A stretch of 53,750 bases of DNA from assembly GCF_019049675.1 (NCBI RefSeq), contig NZ_JAFMOW010000044.1, forward strand, positions 1 to 53,750, in the 5' to 3' direction. The translations under genes and the position numbers were made by a program. Below, piece by piece: positions 32,384 through 41,827 of the stretch. The DNA comes from Rahnella bonaserana. Lineage in GTDB: Bacteria > Pseudomonadota > Gammaproteobacteria > Enterobacterales > Enterobacteriaceae. Numbering within the stretch: the stretch's first letter is position 1; every line of letters begins with the position of its first letter. The notes beneath the pieces were generated by a model, which saw only the letters and a list, made by a program, of their open reading frames with translations, did no database searches and had not been told where the DNA came from.

Positions 32384-32776
32384 TTAGAACTTTTCAACCA
32401 TCCGGAACTTCATCAGCAACAAAGGCATGGTCGGTTCAAACATTTCGTACTCCTCAAAGAAACGCTGATGCTCTTTGCGCCAGTATGCCAGCGTCCGGTC
32501 ACCTTCTCCTTCTTCCCAGGCATGTTGTTCTGTGACCTGATCAAAAGGCACTTGCTTCACTTCGGTCAGTTGCACGGCACACACCGGATTATTGCGGCCA
32601 TCGACTACCACAAAGATTTCGCCCGGCTCAGGTTCAGGATCATCATCAAGATTTGAACAGGTGGCTGTTTTTGTGCCAGCAATAACGCGCTTAGCCAGTT
32701 CGTCAGCTGACGATTCAGTATCACCAAACGACCAGCGCTCTGCGTCCCTGTATTTGAGTGGGATCTGCGGAATCAT
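32384..32776 (-). CDS. ASCH domain-containing protein
   Basis: This 130-residue single-domain protein has ASCH features (PUA-like fold). These include the basic segment AKRVIAGTKTATCSNL near residues 28-43, the strand GEIFVVVDGRNNPVCAVQLTEVKQVPFDQVTEQHAWEEGEGD, and a C-terminal aromatic helix (AYWRKEHQRFFEEY). Family members bind or process RNA or modified nucleosides; E. coli YqfB (an ASCH protein) is an N4-acetylcytidine amidohydrolase. The exact activity here is not known. It lies downstream of the WG-repeat pair on the same strand, behind their terminator. Confidence 0.82.
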   Translation of the reverse strand: MIPQIPLKYRDAERWSFGDTESSADELAKRVIAGTKTATCSNLDDDPEPEPGEIFVVVDGRNNPVCAVQLTEVKQVPFDQVTEQHAWEEGEGDRTLAYWRKEHQRFFEEYEMFEPTMPLLLMKFRMVEKF

Positions 32777-32829
32777 AATTTATCCTTTCAATTGAGATAG
32801 TTCACTGCCATTGCAATTAAACATTAGCA

Positions 32830-32855
32830 CAAAAAAACCCGCCGCAGCGGGTTTT
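32830..32855 (-). terminator. Terminator after the WG-repeat operon
   Basis: AACCCGC-CGCA-GCGGGTT (32836-32853) is followed on the minus strand by a run of seven T. It lies 20 bases after the second WG-repeat gene stop. Confidence 0.9.
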
Positions 32856-32873
32856 GCAAGCCGGTAAAGTCTC

Positions 32874-35738
32874 TTAAGGTTTGCAGTTATCCGGCATTTT
32901 CGCCGGCCACTGACGTGCACTTCCGGCACCGTATAAGACGCTGATACCACATTCCTTATCAACACGCGCAAGAGGCTTACCCGTTTTGTCGATCATCATC
33001 GACATGGCCGGTGTGGAAACGACCGCCACTCCGCTATCAAACTGTGATGCAGCGCTAAACACCGGAGCCACCGCGAAGTTGCCCAGCGCATCGACATAGC
33101 CATAATTCCCATCAGCTTTGGCAAATGCCAGTCCGTCGACAGGCAAACCTAAATCAGCATAAGAGACACCGTCAGTCTGTTTCCCCTGACCGTTAATCCA
33201 GGTTTTTGTCCCATCAGCCCGCGTCAGTACTGCGTGATCATCGACCATCTGACTGGCGTGTCCCTGAACCGTGAGAACCATTTTACCGGTATTATCAACA
33301 TAACGTGTCGCAGGCTCGTTATCCTGCGGATCATAGGACACAGACCAGCCACTCGCTGGCGGCATGGTCCATTGCCCTTCCGGCATGGCTGCCACACGCA
33401 CCCCCTTGTCATCGATCAGCTCATAGCCTGCTGGCGTTGAGCGCAATGCCCGCCCCCGCACAAAAGCAGAACTCCGGCTTTCACCAACGGGTTGAATTTG
33501 CCATTCGCCTTGTGCAGATAAGTATCCTTGCTGTGGCTGGCGCGATAATTTCACCCAGTCGCCCAGCGCACTGATACGTGTCTGCTGCTCATGAAGCTGG
33601 ATATTACCTTCGGCATCCAGAAGCCAGGACTGACCGGCCGCAGAAGTGGCCAGAATACGTCCGTCACTAAATTGATTTACGGTGAGTCCGGCGATAGGTG
33701 CAATTCTTGGCTGAGCGTCATTGCCTGTGATTTCTGCCAGAACAGACGATTCAGGTTGGCCCTCGGTTGCAGGCTGTGTCAGTAACCAGAGGGCAGAGTT
33801 AATGCGGCGGGCCTCAGCATATTTCGGCGCCACAACCACTTTACCCTGACTGTCGAGTATCCCCCACAGCCCTTCCGGTGTTTTGAATGCGGCCAGCCCA
33901 TCTGAGTAATCGCCTACATCCTGATAAGCAGGTTGCAGCACAGTCTTCTGACTGATGGCATCGTAGATGCCCCATAACGCCCCCTCCGCTGCCGTTTCAC
34001 GATAGCGGAACCAGCCATTGCCGACAGATTCGATCTCAAAAACATTCGGCAAATCATAATGCTTACCGGCATGATCAAGTGCTGTCAGTTTTCCATTCAG
34101 ATAGTCCAGAGCGTAACCCTGCACAAAAGGAGAAATATTGTCTTCAGTCAGCGGGATAATCACCTTGCCCTGCGCATCCACCACGCCAGTGCCATCGGCG
34201 GTTCTCACGATGAACTGACCGATGTTATTACTGCTGTCAGCAGGTTCAATATCCTGCCATTTACTGTCAAGCTGAAGAGAGCCATCCGGGCGCAGGAAAC
34301 CCGCACCATTTTTGCCGCCAGCATCACCAGGACGCACCAGCGCAAGCGCCTGTGGTGATGAAACTGAAGAAGTATTGATACTGGCAGTCAGAGGTTCGAT
34401 ACGGCTGCCTTCCAGAGTGCTGATACCCTTCTGATTCAGCAAGGCTTTACCTGTGGCATCAACGACATTCACCACATCACCTTGTTCATTACGCAGCCAT
34501 AAACGGTGATCGATAACTTCTGCGCTGGAAATTTGCGCCAGCCAGCCAACATTCTGAGTCCCGCCAATGACGCCACCAGAAGGAGCAACAATGGCATTCA
34601 CTTTTTTCTGCTCACCTTTGGTCGTTATCAGGTACTCACCGGTATTCTGCTCCCAGGGCTCACTGCCTGCAGGCAGCGTAATGGCTTGTTTGCGACCCGG
34701 CACATATAAAGTCAAAGAATCTTTATTGGCAGGATTTAAAACATAATCCCCTGAAACCCGTAGTGCTGCTGCTTCCGCTTCACTGAAAGTGGCAATCACA
34801 GCGGCAGAATTATCCAGTAACCTGACGCCATCGGCCGTTTTTGCCAGCCAGAAGGCGCCTGTTTCCTCGCTGACAGAAAGATATTTCTGCTCGTCCTGAC
34901 CTCCGTCAGTGCGGATTAAAGTAATTCCATCCGCTTTTTTCGCCAGTGCGACAGAAGGATTATGAGGGTCCAGGGTGATGGATGTGTACTGTGGCTGAAC
35001 ACGCCAGGTCAGATTTCCATCAACAATGCCATAGCCTTTAGTGGCATCGACAGCAATGAACAGATCGTCGGAACCAAACGGCTCAACGACTTCCATTTTG
35101 TCCGTCGCCACGTGGCGTACACCGTCTGGTGAAAGAAGTACGCTGTTAAATGTCAGGCTGAGGCGGGCAGGAATGCCATTACTCAGGACAGCATCATCCA
35201 CTAAATCGTCCAGAGCTTTACCGACCTGAGTCCCTTTACGATCAATAATCTGGGGTTTTCCGCCCACCTTCACCACGGCCAGACCGGCTTCTGTAAAGGG
35301 TTGTACGCTGTCAAATGACGGCTGAATCATCCAGTTGCCGGTCAGATCGATATAGCCCCACTTCCCCTGCAACATGGCGGCGGCGGCACCAAAGTGGTAA
35401 TCCCCGACCTGTTCAAAAACAGGTTTGATGACGAGCTGCCCCTGATTATCCAGAAAACCCCAGCGCTCATCCGTTGCGTCGGCTGCGGGTAAAAGCACCG
35501 CTGCACGTCCTTCACGCACATCGCGGATACACAAATTTTGCGCTAAGGGCTGCGCCGCGCGAAGCTGGGTATCGCCCCTGGAAGCGGGCAATGGCGCCGA
35601 ACATCCCGGTGCAGATTCAGCTATTACAGGTTCAGCCACAGCAGCAGAGGCGGTCAGCGTCAATAAGGCCAACGTGCTACCGGTGTTCAATGCGCAGCGG
35701 AGTGCGTGACGTAGCCTTGAAGGTTTGCTGACAATCAT
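32874..35738 (-). CDS. Exported WG-repeat protein, second of two paralogues
   Basis: This is a 954-residue protein with an N-terminal signal peptide (about residues 1-35, cleavage near AVAEP). It consists almost wholly of WG (KWG) beta-repeats. Typical units are WGFLDNQGQLVIKPVFEQV, WGYIDLTGNWMIQPSFDSV, WGILDSQGKVVVAPKYAEA and YGYVDALGNFAVAPVFSAA. The most regular units lie at the N-terminus and near residues 600-650 and 870-900; the middle is degenerate. Such proteins probably fold as beta-propeller-like surfaces for binding; no enzyme motif is seen. A Cys pair near the end (CGISV...DNCKP) recurs in the neighbour. Its ATG overlaps the stop of the upstream paralogue in TAATG, so translation is coupled. 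Confidence 0.85.
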   Translation of the reverse strand: MIVSKPSRLRHALRCALNTGSTLALLTLTASAAVAEPVIAESAPGCSAPLPASRGDTQLRAAQPLAQNLCIRDVREGRAAVLLPAADATDERWGFLDNQGQLVIKPVFEQVGDYHFGAAAAMLQGKWGYIDLTGNWMIQPSFDSVQPFTEAGLAVVKVGGKPQIIDRKGTQVGKALDDLVDDAVLSNGIPARLSLTFNSVLLSPDGVRHVATDKMEVVEPFGSDDLFIAVDATKGYGIVDGNLTWRVQPQYTSITLDPHNPSVALAKKADGITLIRTDGGQDEQKYLSVSEETGAFWLAKTADGVRLLDNSAAVIATFSEAEAAALRVSGDYVLNPANKDSLTLYVPGRKQAITLPAGSEPWEQNTGEYLITTKGEQKKVNAIVAPSGGVIGGTQNVGWLAQISSAEVIDHRLWLRNEQGDVVNVVDATGKALLNQKGISTLEGSRIEPLTASINTSSVSSPQALALVRPGDAGGKNGAGFLRPDGSLQLDSKWQDIEPADSSNNIGQFIVRTADGTGVVDAQGKVIIPLTEDNISPFVQGYALDYLNGKLTALDHAGKHYDLPNVFEIESVGNGWFRYRETAAEGALWGIYDAISQKTVLQPAYQDVGDYSDGLAAFKTPEGLWGILDSQGKVVVAPKYAEARRINSALWLLTQPATEGQPESSVLAEITGNDAQPRIAPIAGLTVNQFSDGRILATSAAGQSWLLDAEGNIQLHEQQTRISALGDWVKLSRQPQQGYLSAQGEWQIQPVGESRSSAFVRGRALRSTPAGYELIDDKGVRVAAMPEGQWTMPPASGWSVSYDPQDNEPATRYVDNTGKMVLTVQGHASQMVDDHAVLTRADGTKTWINGQGKQTDGVSYADLGLPVDGLAFAKADGNYGYVDALGNFAVAPVFSAASQFDSGVAVVSTPAMSMMIDKTGKPLARVDKECGISVLYGAGSARQWPAKMPDNCKP

Positions 35739-38497
35739 TAATTACCCCCGGAACCACAATTGGGTGCTTTAGCAGGCCAAAGATAAGCACCTTTCGCATC
35801 CACGATGACGCGCTGATTACAACGCACCTGAATTTTTGCCTGTACATTCCCATCGGCATTCAGCAAATTCACGACACCTTTGCCTCCAGCCCAGGCACGC
35901 TTCTCACTAAAATCAGTTGCCCAGTCAAATTTAGGCAAAACAGCAAAACGGCCGGTGGTGTTGATATATCCCAGCAAGTTGCCATACGTTGATTTTTTCA
36001 CAGCGGTCGCAAAATTATTACTCATCGCTCCCACCTGATCAAAGTAAGCACCAATCAGCTTCTTGCCCTGCTGATCGACAAAACCGTACAAGCCTTTCTG
36101 ATCACGCACAGGAATAACACCTGAACTGGCTTTGTCAGCCTGCAGACTATCAAGCCCGGCGAAGCGCTGGATTTCATTGCCATTGTTGTCATACAGAACG
36201 GTTTCACCTGTCACGTCATCATTCATAACAAGACGCGCCATCGAATTAAGCGGTTGCGCCTGTTCGAAGCCATCTGCCGAAGCGCCATGGTCATTTATCA
36301 GCGTAGTACGCCCGTCGCTGACAGCACGGCTCAGATTCAGAGGTGCGATGAAATTAAATTCAGCCGTGTAAAGCGGCTGAATCTGCCAGTTGCCCTGGCT
36401 GTCAATCGCACCGTAATGCGGCGAGAAACTTAATTTTATCCAGTCACCTTCAACAGAACTCGATGAAGCATTAATGGCTTTACTGACCGGGAAACGCCCC
36501 GCGTTATCCAGTAATGCCACGCCACCTTCTGAAGGTTGAACCAGCCAATGGTTCTGGCCGACAGCTTGCGGTCTGGCGAGTAAATCCGTCGCTAACGCCT
36601 GCCCGGTTTGGGCACTGTAAAGGCTGTAATGGCTGGCGAGCGCACCGCGTTCTCCCGGCTGATCGTTGTCAGAAAGCGTAAAAACACCCTGACCAAGATA
36701 TTGGAATTTACCGCTACGCTCCGCATCCGGCGCTATCGCCCAGGTACCATTAGCACTGAGAACGCCCCATCCTTCATCCGTTTTAGCCAGGGTATACCCT
36801 TCGTTGAAGGCATCGATTTCAGTGAACTGTGGTGCCGCCTTAATACTTTTGCTGGCGATATCCCACAAGCCCCAGCGCTGCGCTTCTTTTTCACCCTCGG
36901 TGTAATAAATCAATCCTGAGGATAAACGCTGAGCATTTTTCAGAATGTCTGCCGGTACCTCAATTGCATTACCGTTTCGATCAATCAGGTGCTTAACATC
37001 CGCATTATTGGTGTTGTCTACAGCCCAGGTGTAATCACCCTCGAACGGAGTGATTTGAGTATAGACAGGCTGAATAACCCACTTGCCTGAAGCATCGACA
37101 GCACCCACTTTTTTAGTTTGAGTATGGATGATGAGCGGCGCCTGAGATCCGGAGGTTTCTACGGAAGCCCATTGGGGATCAGACAAAACATTACCCTGAG
37201 AGGTCAGAATGGCAGGCGGTTTGCTCGAATCCGCAGGGGTCAGAACCGCCCACGGGAGACTATGCGCCGCATCGTCATTTGATTCTGGCAGTGCAGATAC
37301 GTCATCTGTCATCGCCACTGTACCCAATGGCCGCAGCTGGTAGTCTTTGAGAGCAGTAAGCGTGGCTTCATTAAGGAGCGCCACACCATTGTTGTCATAA
37401 ATCTGTGCGACTTGTGGCGCCTTGCCTTCAGTTTGCATAACCCAGAGATGATTTCCCTGCTGCAGCACTTGCGGCTTATTCACTTTCAGCGAAACAAGCT
37501 GATTATCTGCACCGATGATCACGATGCCTTTGCTACCCGCGCCCAGCGTTGCCTTTCCCCAGACCAAAATATTTTCAGCCTGATCAGCAGGAATATCCTG
37601 CACTTTCTCCAGCTTGCTGCTAAGTAACTGTTTATTGTTATCATTACCCGTCACCAGCCAGCTGCCAGATGCGAGTGGTCTAACAGATTTGTATTGTTCT
37701 TTATTTAACGCAATACCCTGACGGTCCACAAATGACCAAAGATTCCTGGTTTTTACCGCAACCACATCACCATTAAGTTGTGGTTCGTCGCGCGTTTTGA
37801 GCACCATCGGGTTTATGGCCCAGTCACCGTTCTCATCGAGATAACCCCAGTAACCTTCTTCAGCAGAATCACGTTTTTTGGCGGGGATCAGCCCGGACTG
37901 TGGCAAATCGATCGCCATGACATCATCAGGTAAAGAAAGAGAGCGGTCGGTGGAGGCATTCCACAACGCAGGTGATACCTGAGTTTGGACACTTGCCAGC
38001 GCCTGACCGCCGGCAAAACCACGACTGTCGAGTGCAACGGCGAATGGCAGCGTTTTAATCACTGCACCTTTTTTATCTATCAGCGCCAGACGATTATCTG
38101 TCACCACTAAGGCAGTCCCCTGCGCGTTAAAATCTGTAGCACGCGTAAAGCGCGGCTCGATAATCCAGTGGCCTTTTTTATCAATATAACCAAACTGATT
38201 GCCTTTTTTTACAGCGGCCAGGTCGTTCACAAAACCCCGAGCTTCGCTGAAATCAGGTTTGATGACCATGTGCCCGGTCGCATCCACGAAGCCCCACTGA
38301 GGTTCACGTGAAAGACCGACCTGAACAGGCGAAAGCCCCTGCTGGAAAGGTAACTGACAGTCTTTGGCAGTTTTGGCATTGCCACATGCCCGTAACTGCG
38401 CGTCATCCGCATGTGCCGGCATGTTAAAAAAAGCATTCAGAACCAGGGTTAACGCACTGAAATTTCTGATGTATTTGAATTTTTCGGAGCAATTCAT
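35738..38497 (-). CDS. Exported WG-repeat protein, first of two paralogues
   Basis: This 919-residue protein has a signal peptide (residues 1-30, ending MPAHA), a short Cys-containing N-terminal segment (RACGNAKTAKDCQLPFQQGL) and many WG repeats (WGFVDATGHMVIKPDFSEA, FGYIDKKGHWIIEPRFTRA, WGYLDENGDWAINPMVLKT, YGFVDQQGKKLIGAYFDQV). Its layout parallels the next gene: repeats at both ends, degenerate middle, a final segment with KIQVRCNQR...APNCGSGG. The two probably arose by tandem duplication followed by divergence. Periplasmic or surface location is inferred from the signal peptide. The function is unknown. Confidence 0.85.
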   Translation of the reverse strand: MNCSEKFKYIRNFSALTLVLNAFFNMPAHADDAQLRACGNAKTAKDCQLPFQQGLSPVQVGLSREPQWGFVDATGHMVIKPDFSEARGFVNDLAAVKKGNQFGYIDKKGHWIIEPRFTRATDFNAQGTALVVTDNRLALIDKKGAVIKTLPFAVALDSRGFAGGQALASVQTQVSPALWNASTDRSLSLPDDVMAIDLPQSGLIPAKKRDSAEEGYWGYLDENGDWAINPMVLKTRDEPQLNGDVVAVKTRNLWSFVDRQGIALNKEQYKSVRPLASGSWLVTGNDNNKQLLSSKLEKVQDIPADQAENILVWGKATLGAGSKGIVIIGADNQLVSLKVNKPQVLQQGNHLWVMQTEGKAPQVAQIYDNNGVALLNEATLTALKDYQLRPLGTVAMTDDVSALPESNDDAAHSLPWAVLTPADSSKPPAILTSQGNVLSDPQWASVETSGSQAPLIIHTQTKKVGAVDASGKWVIQPVYTQITPFEGDYTWAVDNTNNADVKHLIDRNGNAIEVPADILKNAQRLSSGLIYYTEGEKEAQRWGLWDIASKSIKAAPQFTEIDAFNEGYTLAKTDEGWGVLSANGTWAIAPDAERSGKFQYLGQGVFTLSDNDQPGERGALASHYSLYSAQTGQALATDLLARPQAVGQNHWLVQPSEGGVALLDNAGRFPVSKAINASSSSVEGDWIKLSFSPHYGAIDSQGNWQIQPLYTAEFNFIAPLNLSRAVSDGRTTLINDHGASADGFEQAQPLNSMARLVMNDDVTGETVLYDNNGNEIQRFAGLDSLQADKASSGVIPVRDQKGLYGFVDQQGKKLIGAYFDQVGAMSNNFATAVKKSTYGNLLGYINTTGRFAVLPKFDWATDFSEKRAWAGGKGVVNLLNADGNVQAKIQVRCNQRVIVDAKGAYLWPAKAPNCGSGGN

Positions 38498-39014
38498 CCG
38501 ATGCCCTTATAACTGGATAAAATAGGAAAGTGTAGCGCACGATTTTTTTTCATCACCCGCAAAATGGGCGTGTGAGACGGTAATAAATCCGATAATAATC
38601 AATTTCAAGCGCGCGCACATGTTATACGCCTATAGGGTGTCAGCTTGTGAAAGAAAAAGCAGCTAATTTATTACTCTGTAACGAATGAATACACTTCATC
38701 ACTACACCTGAAGGTACCCTACAGATGTTACCATCCGGTCTGATTCAGCACCTTCCGTTAACCCCACAATTACATTTTGACTTCTTTCCTAAAAATAGGA
38801 TCATTTTTGTTTACAAGCATAAAAATGGCGAATTATTAATCTCTGAAAGATTCTTATAACTATTGATTAAGGTCATTATTTCCCCAGCTTTAGTCTGGTT
38901 TTATAGATAAATGAGCGTTGTGTGACCAATATCACTCCCGGTCTGGTTGACGTAGAACCTGGCAGTGTTCGGTTACAGCGTATTTCAGGTGCTTTATCTA
39001 ATTGGGGAAAAGTC
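38498..39014. other. AT-rich divergent intergenic region
   Basis: This 517-base noncoding stretch lies between the WG operon (leftward) and the DUF1883-like gene (rightward). It should hold both promoters. Notable AT-rich blocks lie at 38520-38600 and 38780-38880. No named site was identified. A GTG-initiated extension of the DUF1883-like frame reaches back to 38922 but has no ribosome site. Confidence 0.35.
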
Positions 39015-39272
39015 ATGCCTATTGTTCGAGCCAGATTGAGTCTGTTTGGTGGCGACACTGTCGTCATTCGTTGTTCAGAAAAATGTCACATACATCTGAT
39101 GTGTGAAAATGCAGTTGAGCGAAAAGGACGTCACTCAGGTTTCGGCGATATTGTGACGGTTAATGATCAAAATACGGCTTATGTCGGGATCCCTTATAAA
39201 GGTGTCTGGAACGTTCTTATCGATTCAAAATGCGACTCTCTGGAGCATTCAATCAGCTACCTGCCAGCCTGA
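39015..39272 (+). CDS. DUF1883-like small protein
   Basis: This 85-residue protein begins MPIVRARLSLFGGDTVVIRC. It has a beta-rich pattern ending in a segment (YVGIPYKGVWNVLIDSK) that resembles DUF1883 proteins (V.I..SGHW.VVIDL), which are small putative phage- or TIR-associated domains of unknown role. The ATG at 39015 is chosen because it follows TTGGGGAAAAGTC. The frame is open to a GTG at 38922. The assignment to DUF1883 is by visual resemblance only. Confidence 0.6.
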   Translation: MPIVRARLSLFGGDTVVIRCSEKCHIHLMCENAVERKGRHSGFGDIVTVNDQNTAYVGIPYKGVWNVLIDSKCDSLEHSISYLPA

Positions 39273-39632
39273 TCACCTTCCTCTATAAACAGCCTTCACT
39301 CTTTCTTACTTTTTTGCTCAGGCGAATGGGAAACCATTTGCCTGTTCTTCATACCTCGCAATCCGATATTTTGCTGCCCCGGAAGTTATAGACAGCCGGG
39401 GATAGCGTCCACTGGCAAAGTTGATTCTTGCGTAACTTCACGTAATAAACTTTAGCGCGTTACATCAGTTACATAGCGTTATTGAATTGAACATTCCATA
39501 TATCTAAAAACATCTTTTTTCACCTGATTAATTGATTGCCAGCGGTAATTTCACATTGCATTCTGTCTGAAGTAACGACGTGGCACCGGTCAGTTCACCG
39601 GATTTCTTTCAGGCAAAAACAGATATCTCATA
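39273..39632. other. Intergenic region before the M20 hydrolase
   Basis: This 360-base region has no acceptable gene. It contains the hairpin at 39319-39350 that probably ends the preceding gene. AT-rich DNA at 39475-39560 probably carries the promoter of the hydrolase. Confidence 0.35.
39319..39350 (+). terminator. Terminator-like hairpin after the DUF1883-like gene
   Basis: CAGGCGAATGG (39319-39329) pairs with CCATTTGCCTG (39334-39344) over 11 bp with one G-U pair and a GAAA loop, then TTCTTC. The T-run is imperfect. Confidence 0.6.
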
Positions 39633-40811
39633 ATGAATAATAAATCACTTTGCACCATCGCTGACGTAGCCGACCTTATTCCAGAGCTGCGTAAAGTTCG
39701 CCAACACTTGCACCAACATCCCGAACTCTCCAATGAAGAATCAGCAACGGCTGCGCTGGTTGCTGAAAGATTACAATCACTTGGTTATCAGGTGACGACA
39801 GGCGTTGGCGGCTTTGGCGTCGTCGGCACAATGACGATTGGCAACGGTTCACGCAGTATAGGTATTCGTGCCGATATGGATGCCTTGCCGATAACTGAAC
39901 AAACAGGAGTGAGTTACGCCAGCCAGAATCCCGGGAAAATGCATGCGTGTGGACATGACGGACACACAACGATGCTGCTTGGTGCAGCCGAACAGCTGGC
40001 GCGCAGCAAAAACTTCTCTGGAACCGTACATCTGATTTTCCAGCCTGCAGAAGAAATCGGTTTTAACAGCGGCGCTGAACGCATGCTGGCTGAACAACTT
40101 TTTGAGCGATTCCCGTGCGATGCCGTCTACGGCTTACATAATCACCCGGGCTATCCGGTTGGAAAAATGATGTTCCGCTCCGGGGCGTTTATGGCTGCCT
40201 GCGACACCGTCAATATTACTATCCATGGGAAAGGCGGTCATGCCGCCCGCCCTCACATGACCGTTGACCCCATTCTGGTTGCCGGCAGTCTGGTCGTTGC
40301 CTTGCAGTCGGTGATTTCGCGCAACATCGACCCGAATGAAACGGCAGTGGTCACCATCGGTTCATTGCACTCAGGCCATGCGGCGAATGTCATCCCGGAA
40401 ACAGCGCGTCTGGAAATGAGCGTCCGCTCGTTCGATCCGCAAGTCCGCAAAATTCTCGAACAGCGCATTTGTCAGCTGGTGGAAAATCATGCAGCCGGAT
40501 ACGGCGCACGGGCAGAAATCGAATATGTTCCCGGTTACCCGGTGCTGGTGAATCATGACAAGGAAACAGCGTTTGCAACTGAAGTTGCAAAAGAACTGCT
40601 GGGTGAAGATAACGTCATTGATAATCTGCCACCCATTTCAGGCAGTGAAGACTTTGCTTATTTTCTGCAGCGAAAACCGGGTTGTTTCCTACGTTTGGGT
40701 AACGGTGACAGCGCAGTTTTGCACAATCCGGCCTACAACTTTAATGATGAAAGTCTGAGCTTCGGCGCAGCCTACTGGACTCGCCTGGTTGAGCGTTATC
40801 TGGCAGATTAA
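39633..40811 (+). CDS. M20 family amidohydrolase (hippurate hydrolase/aminoacylase type)
   Basis: This 392-residue metal-dependent amidohydrolase resembles HipO/YxeP/ILL aminoacylases that release amino acids from N-acyl or N-aryl conjugates. The dinuclear-site residues are seen in HACGHDGHTTMLLGA (Cys/His), FQPAEE (Glu-Glu) and YGLHNHPG (His). The lid-domain segment HGKGGHAARPH and the C-terminal SEDFAYF complete the family pattern. No signal peptide is present, so it is cytoplasmic. The substrate is unknown. Plant-associated relatives cleave auxin conjugates, but nothing here shows that. It converges with the extensin-like gene, 12 bases apart. Confidence 0.85.
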   Translation: MNNKSLCTIADVADLIPELRKVRQHLHQHPELSNEESATAALVAERLQSLGYQVTTGVGGFGVVGTMTIGNGSRSIGIRADMDALPITEQTGVSYASQNPGKMHACGHDGHTTMLLGAAEQLARSKNFSGTVHLIFQPAEEIGFNSGAERMLAEQLFERFPCDAVYGLHNHPGYPVGKMMFRSGAFMAACDTVNITIHGKGGHAARPHMTVDPILVAGSLVVALQSVISRNIDPNETAVVTIGSLHSGHAANVIPETARLEMSVRSFDPQVRKILEQRICQLVENHAAGYGARAEIEYVPGYPVLVNHDKETAFATEVAKELLGEDNVIDNLPPISGSEDFAYFLQRKPGCFLRLGNGDSAVLHNPAYNFNDESLSFGAAYWTRLVERYLAD

Positions 40812-40823
40812 TTTGGTCACAAG

Positions 40824-41522
40824 TTAACGGCAAAAACCGAACCAGCGCATGCCTAAGTGAAAATGGTTGGCATGCGCTGCGTTATAATCTGGTCCGATAG
40901 AGTTTCCGAAATACGGACAGCTTTCTGCAAACAAAGAATGGATATACTGCGCTTGAGCACCTGTCTGCGGCCATTGCTTGAGTACCGTTAAATGGCGGCC
41001 ATCCGCCAGTTCAAAACCTGCAATATCAAGGGCTTCTGCCGTGGCATGTTCACTAAGCCGTGCGTCGGGTTTATTGTAAACATTCCGGCAGGCATAGCTG
41101 CCCAGATGGTCGATTTTCACCAACCGGGTACCCAGTTCCTGCGATGCCAAAGGCTTCGCCACCTGACCAACAAACATCGCACTGCTCAGGGCAAGACGAC
41201 AGCTCGCCAGATAACTCGAACTTAGGGCAACATCCCCAAACCCGCGAACTCGCACGGGATTCGTCAGCGGACACTTTCCTCCCATACTCCCGGCATTGCT
41301 AAACTGGATAGCGCCTTCTGTTTGAGCACGTTTGAGAGCTGCCAGACATTCGTCAGGATTATTGTCCAGCTTTCTTAATTTGTATCGGGTGATCAGATTA
41401 GGCGGGTCAGTAATAGCCAGCGGGGTGAAAGGATTATATTCAGAAGGTACATGGCGGCTTATCCACGGACCACAGAAATACGCTGCCGCCAAAATCACAA
41501 TCAGGCTAACCCAATATCGCAT
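40824..41522 (-). CDS. Extensin-like C-terminal domain protein
   Basis: This 232-residue protein has an N-terminal hydrophobic signal anchor (about 4-20) and an extensin-like C domain. This is a D,D-peptidase-like fold with potential zinc ligands in LSEHATAEALDIAGFELADG and AHANHFHLGMRWFGFCR. Four or more conserved cysteines (ECLAAL, GGKCPL, ASCRLAL, ACRNVY, ESCPYFG, GFCR) suggest disulfides in the periplasm. A role on cell-wall peptides is inferred from the fold. It stands alone on the minus strand. Confidence 0.82.
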   Translation of the reverse strand: MRYWVSLIVILAAAYFCGPWISRHVPSEYNPFTPLAITDPPNLITRYKLRKLDNNPDECLAALKRAQTEGAIQFSNAGSMGGKCPLTNPVRVRGFGDVALSSSYLASCRLALSSAMFVGQVAKPLASQELGTRLVKIDHLGSYACRNVYNKPDARLSEHATAEALDIAGFELADGRHLTVLKQWPQTGAQAQYIHSLFAESCPYFGNSIGPDYNAAHANHFHLGMRWFGFCR

Positions 41523-41645
41523 GATGCTCCTTACCGGTTGTGCCGCAGCAGTCCCTTGATTTATTGAGAGTAATATTATGAGTATAGCGCCTGAGTAAAT
41601 AATGATCTGACGGAGTTACAAGTAGGGAAATAAACTTACGAAGGT

Positions 41646-41674
41646 TTGACATAAATCGACATTGGGTTTGTTAC
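41646..41674 (+). promoter_or_regulatory. Probable promoter of an orphan small RNA
   Basis: A perfect -35 TTGACA (41646-41651) is followed 17 bases later by TGTTAC (41669-41674), a weak -10. No coding frame follows, but a structured stretch and a strong terminator do. Confidence 0.5.
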
Positions 41675-41681
41675 TTTAATT

Positions 41682-41787
41682 CCCGAAGACGAAGTTTCTT
41701 CTCCTGTGTCCACTGTGAACTGTCCTTCATAGTGTGTAAGACCCTCGCATTACCCCTTTCAGCCCGCCCCGAGCGGGCTTTTTTTTA
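41682..41787 (+). ncRNA. Candidate trans-acting small RNA (about 105 nt)
   Basis: A stretch between a TTGACA promoter and a strong terminator carries no plausible protein. It shows ordered secondary structure: a short 5' hairpin (GAAGA 41685-41689 with TCTTC 41697-41701), a 9-bp hairpin CACTGTGAA/TTCATAGTG (41711-41734, one G-U pair), a single-stranded linker with AAGACCCTCGCATTACCCC, and a 7-bp terminator stem with a U8 tail. This is the layout of Hfq-dependent enterobacterial sRNAs. I do not recognise it as a named family. The motif AAGACCCTCGC also occurs near the RyhB 5' end, but the rest does not fit RyhB. The 5' end is an estimate. Confidence 0.6.
41761..41787 (+). terminator. Rho-independent terminator of the candidate sRNA
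   Basis: AGCCCGC (41761-41767) pairs with GCGGGCT (41773-41779) across a CCCGA loop and is followed by eight T. It cannot belong to the flanking genes, which both read leftward. Confidence 0.9.
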
Positions 41788-41827
41788 TCTGAAATCTGTG
41801 AGCGCATTGCAGGAATGCAATGCAAGG

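Noticed and set aside
41682-41787. Candidate sRNA considered as RyhB
   Set aside because: Only the short AAGACCCTCGC segment agrees; the RyhB core and its order are missing and no clear Fur box was seen.
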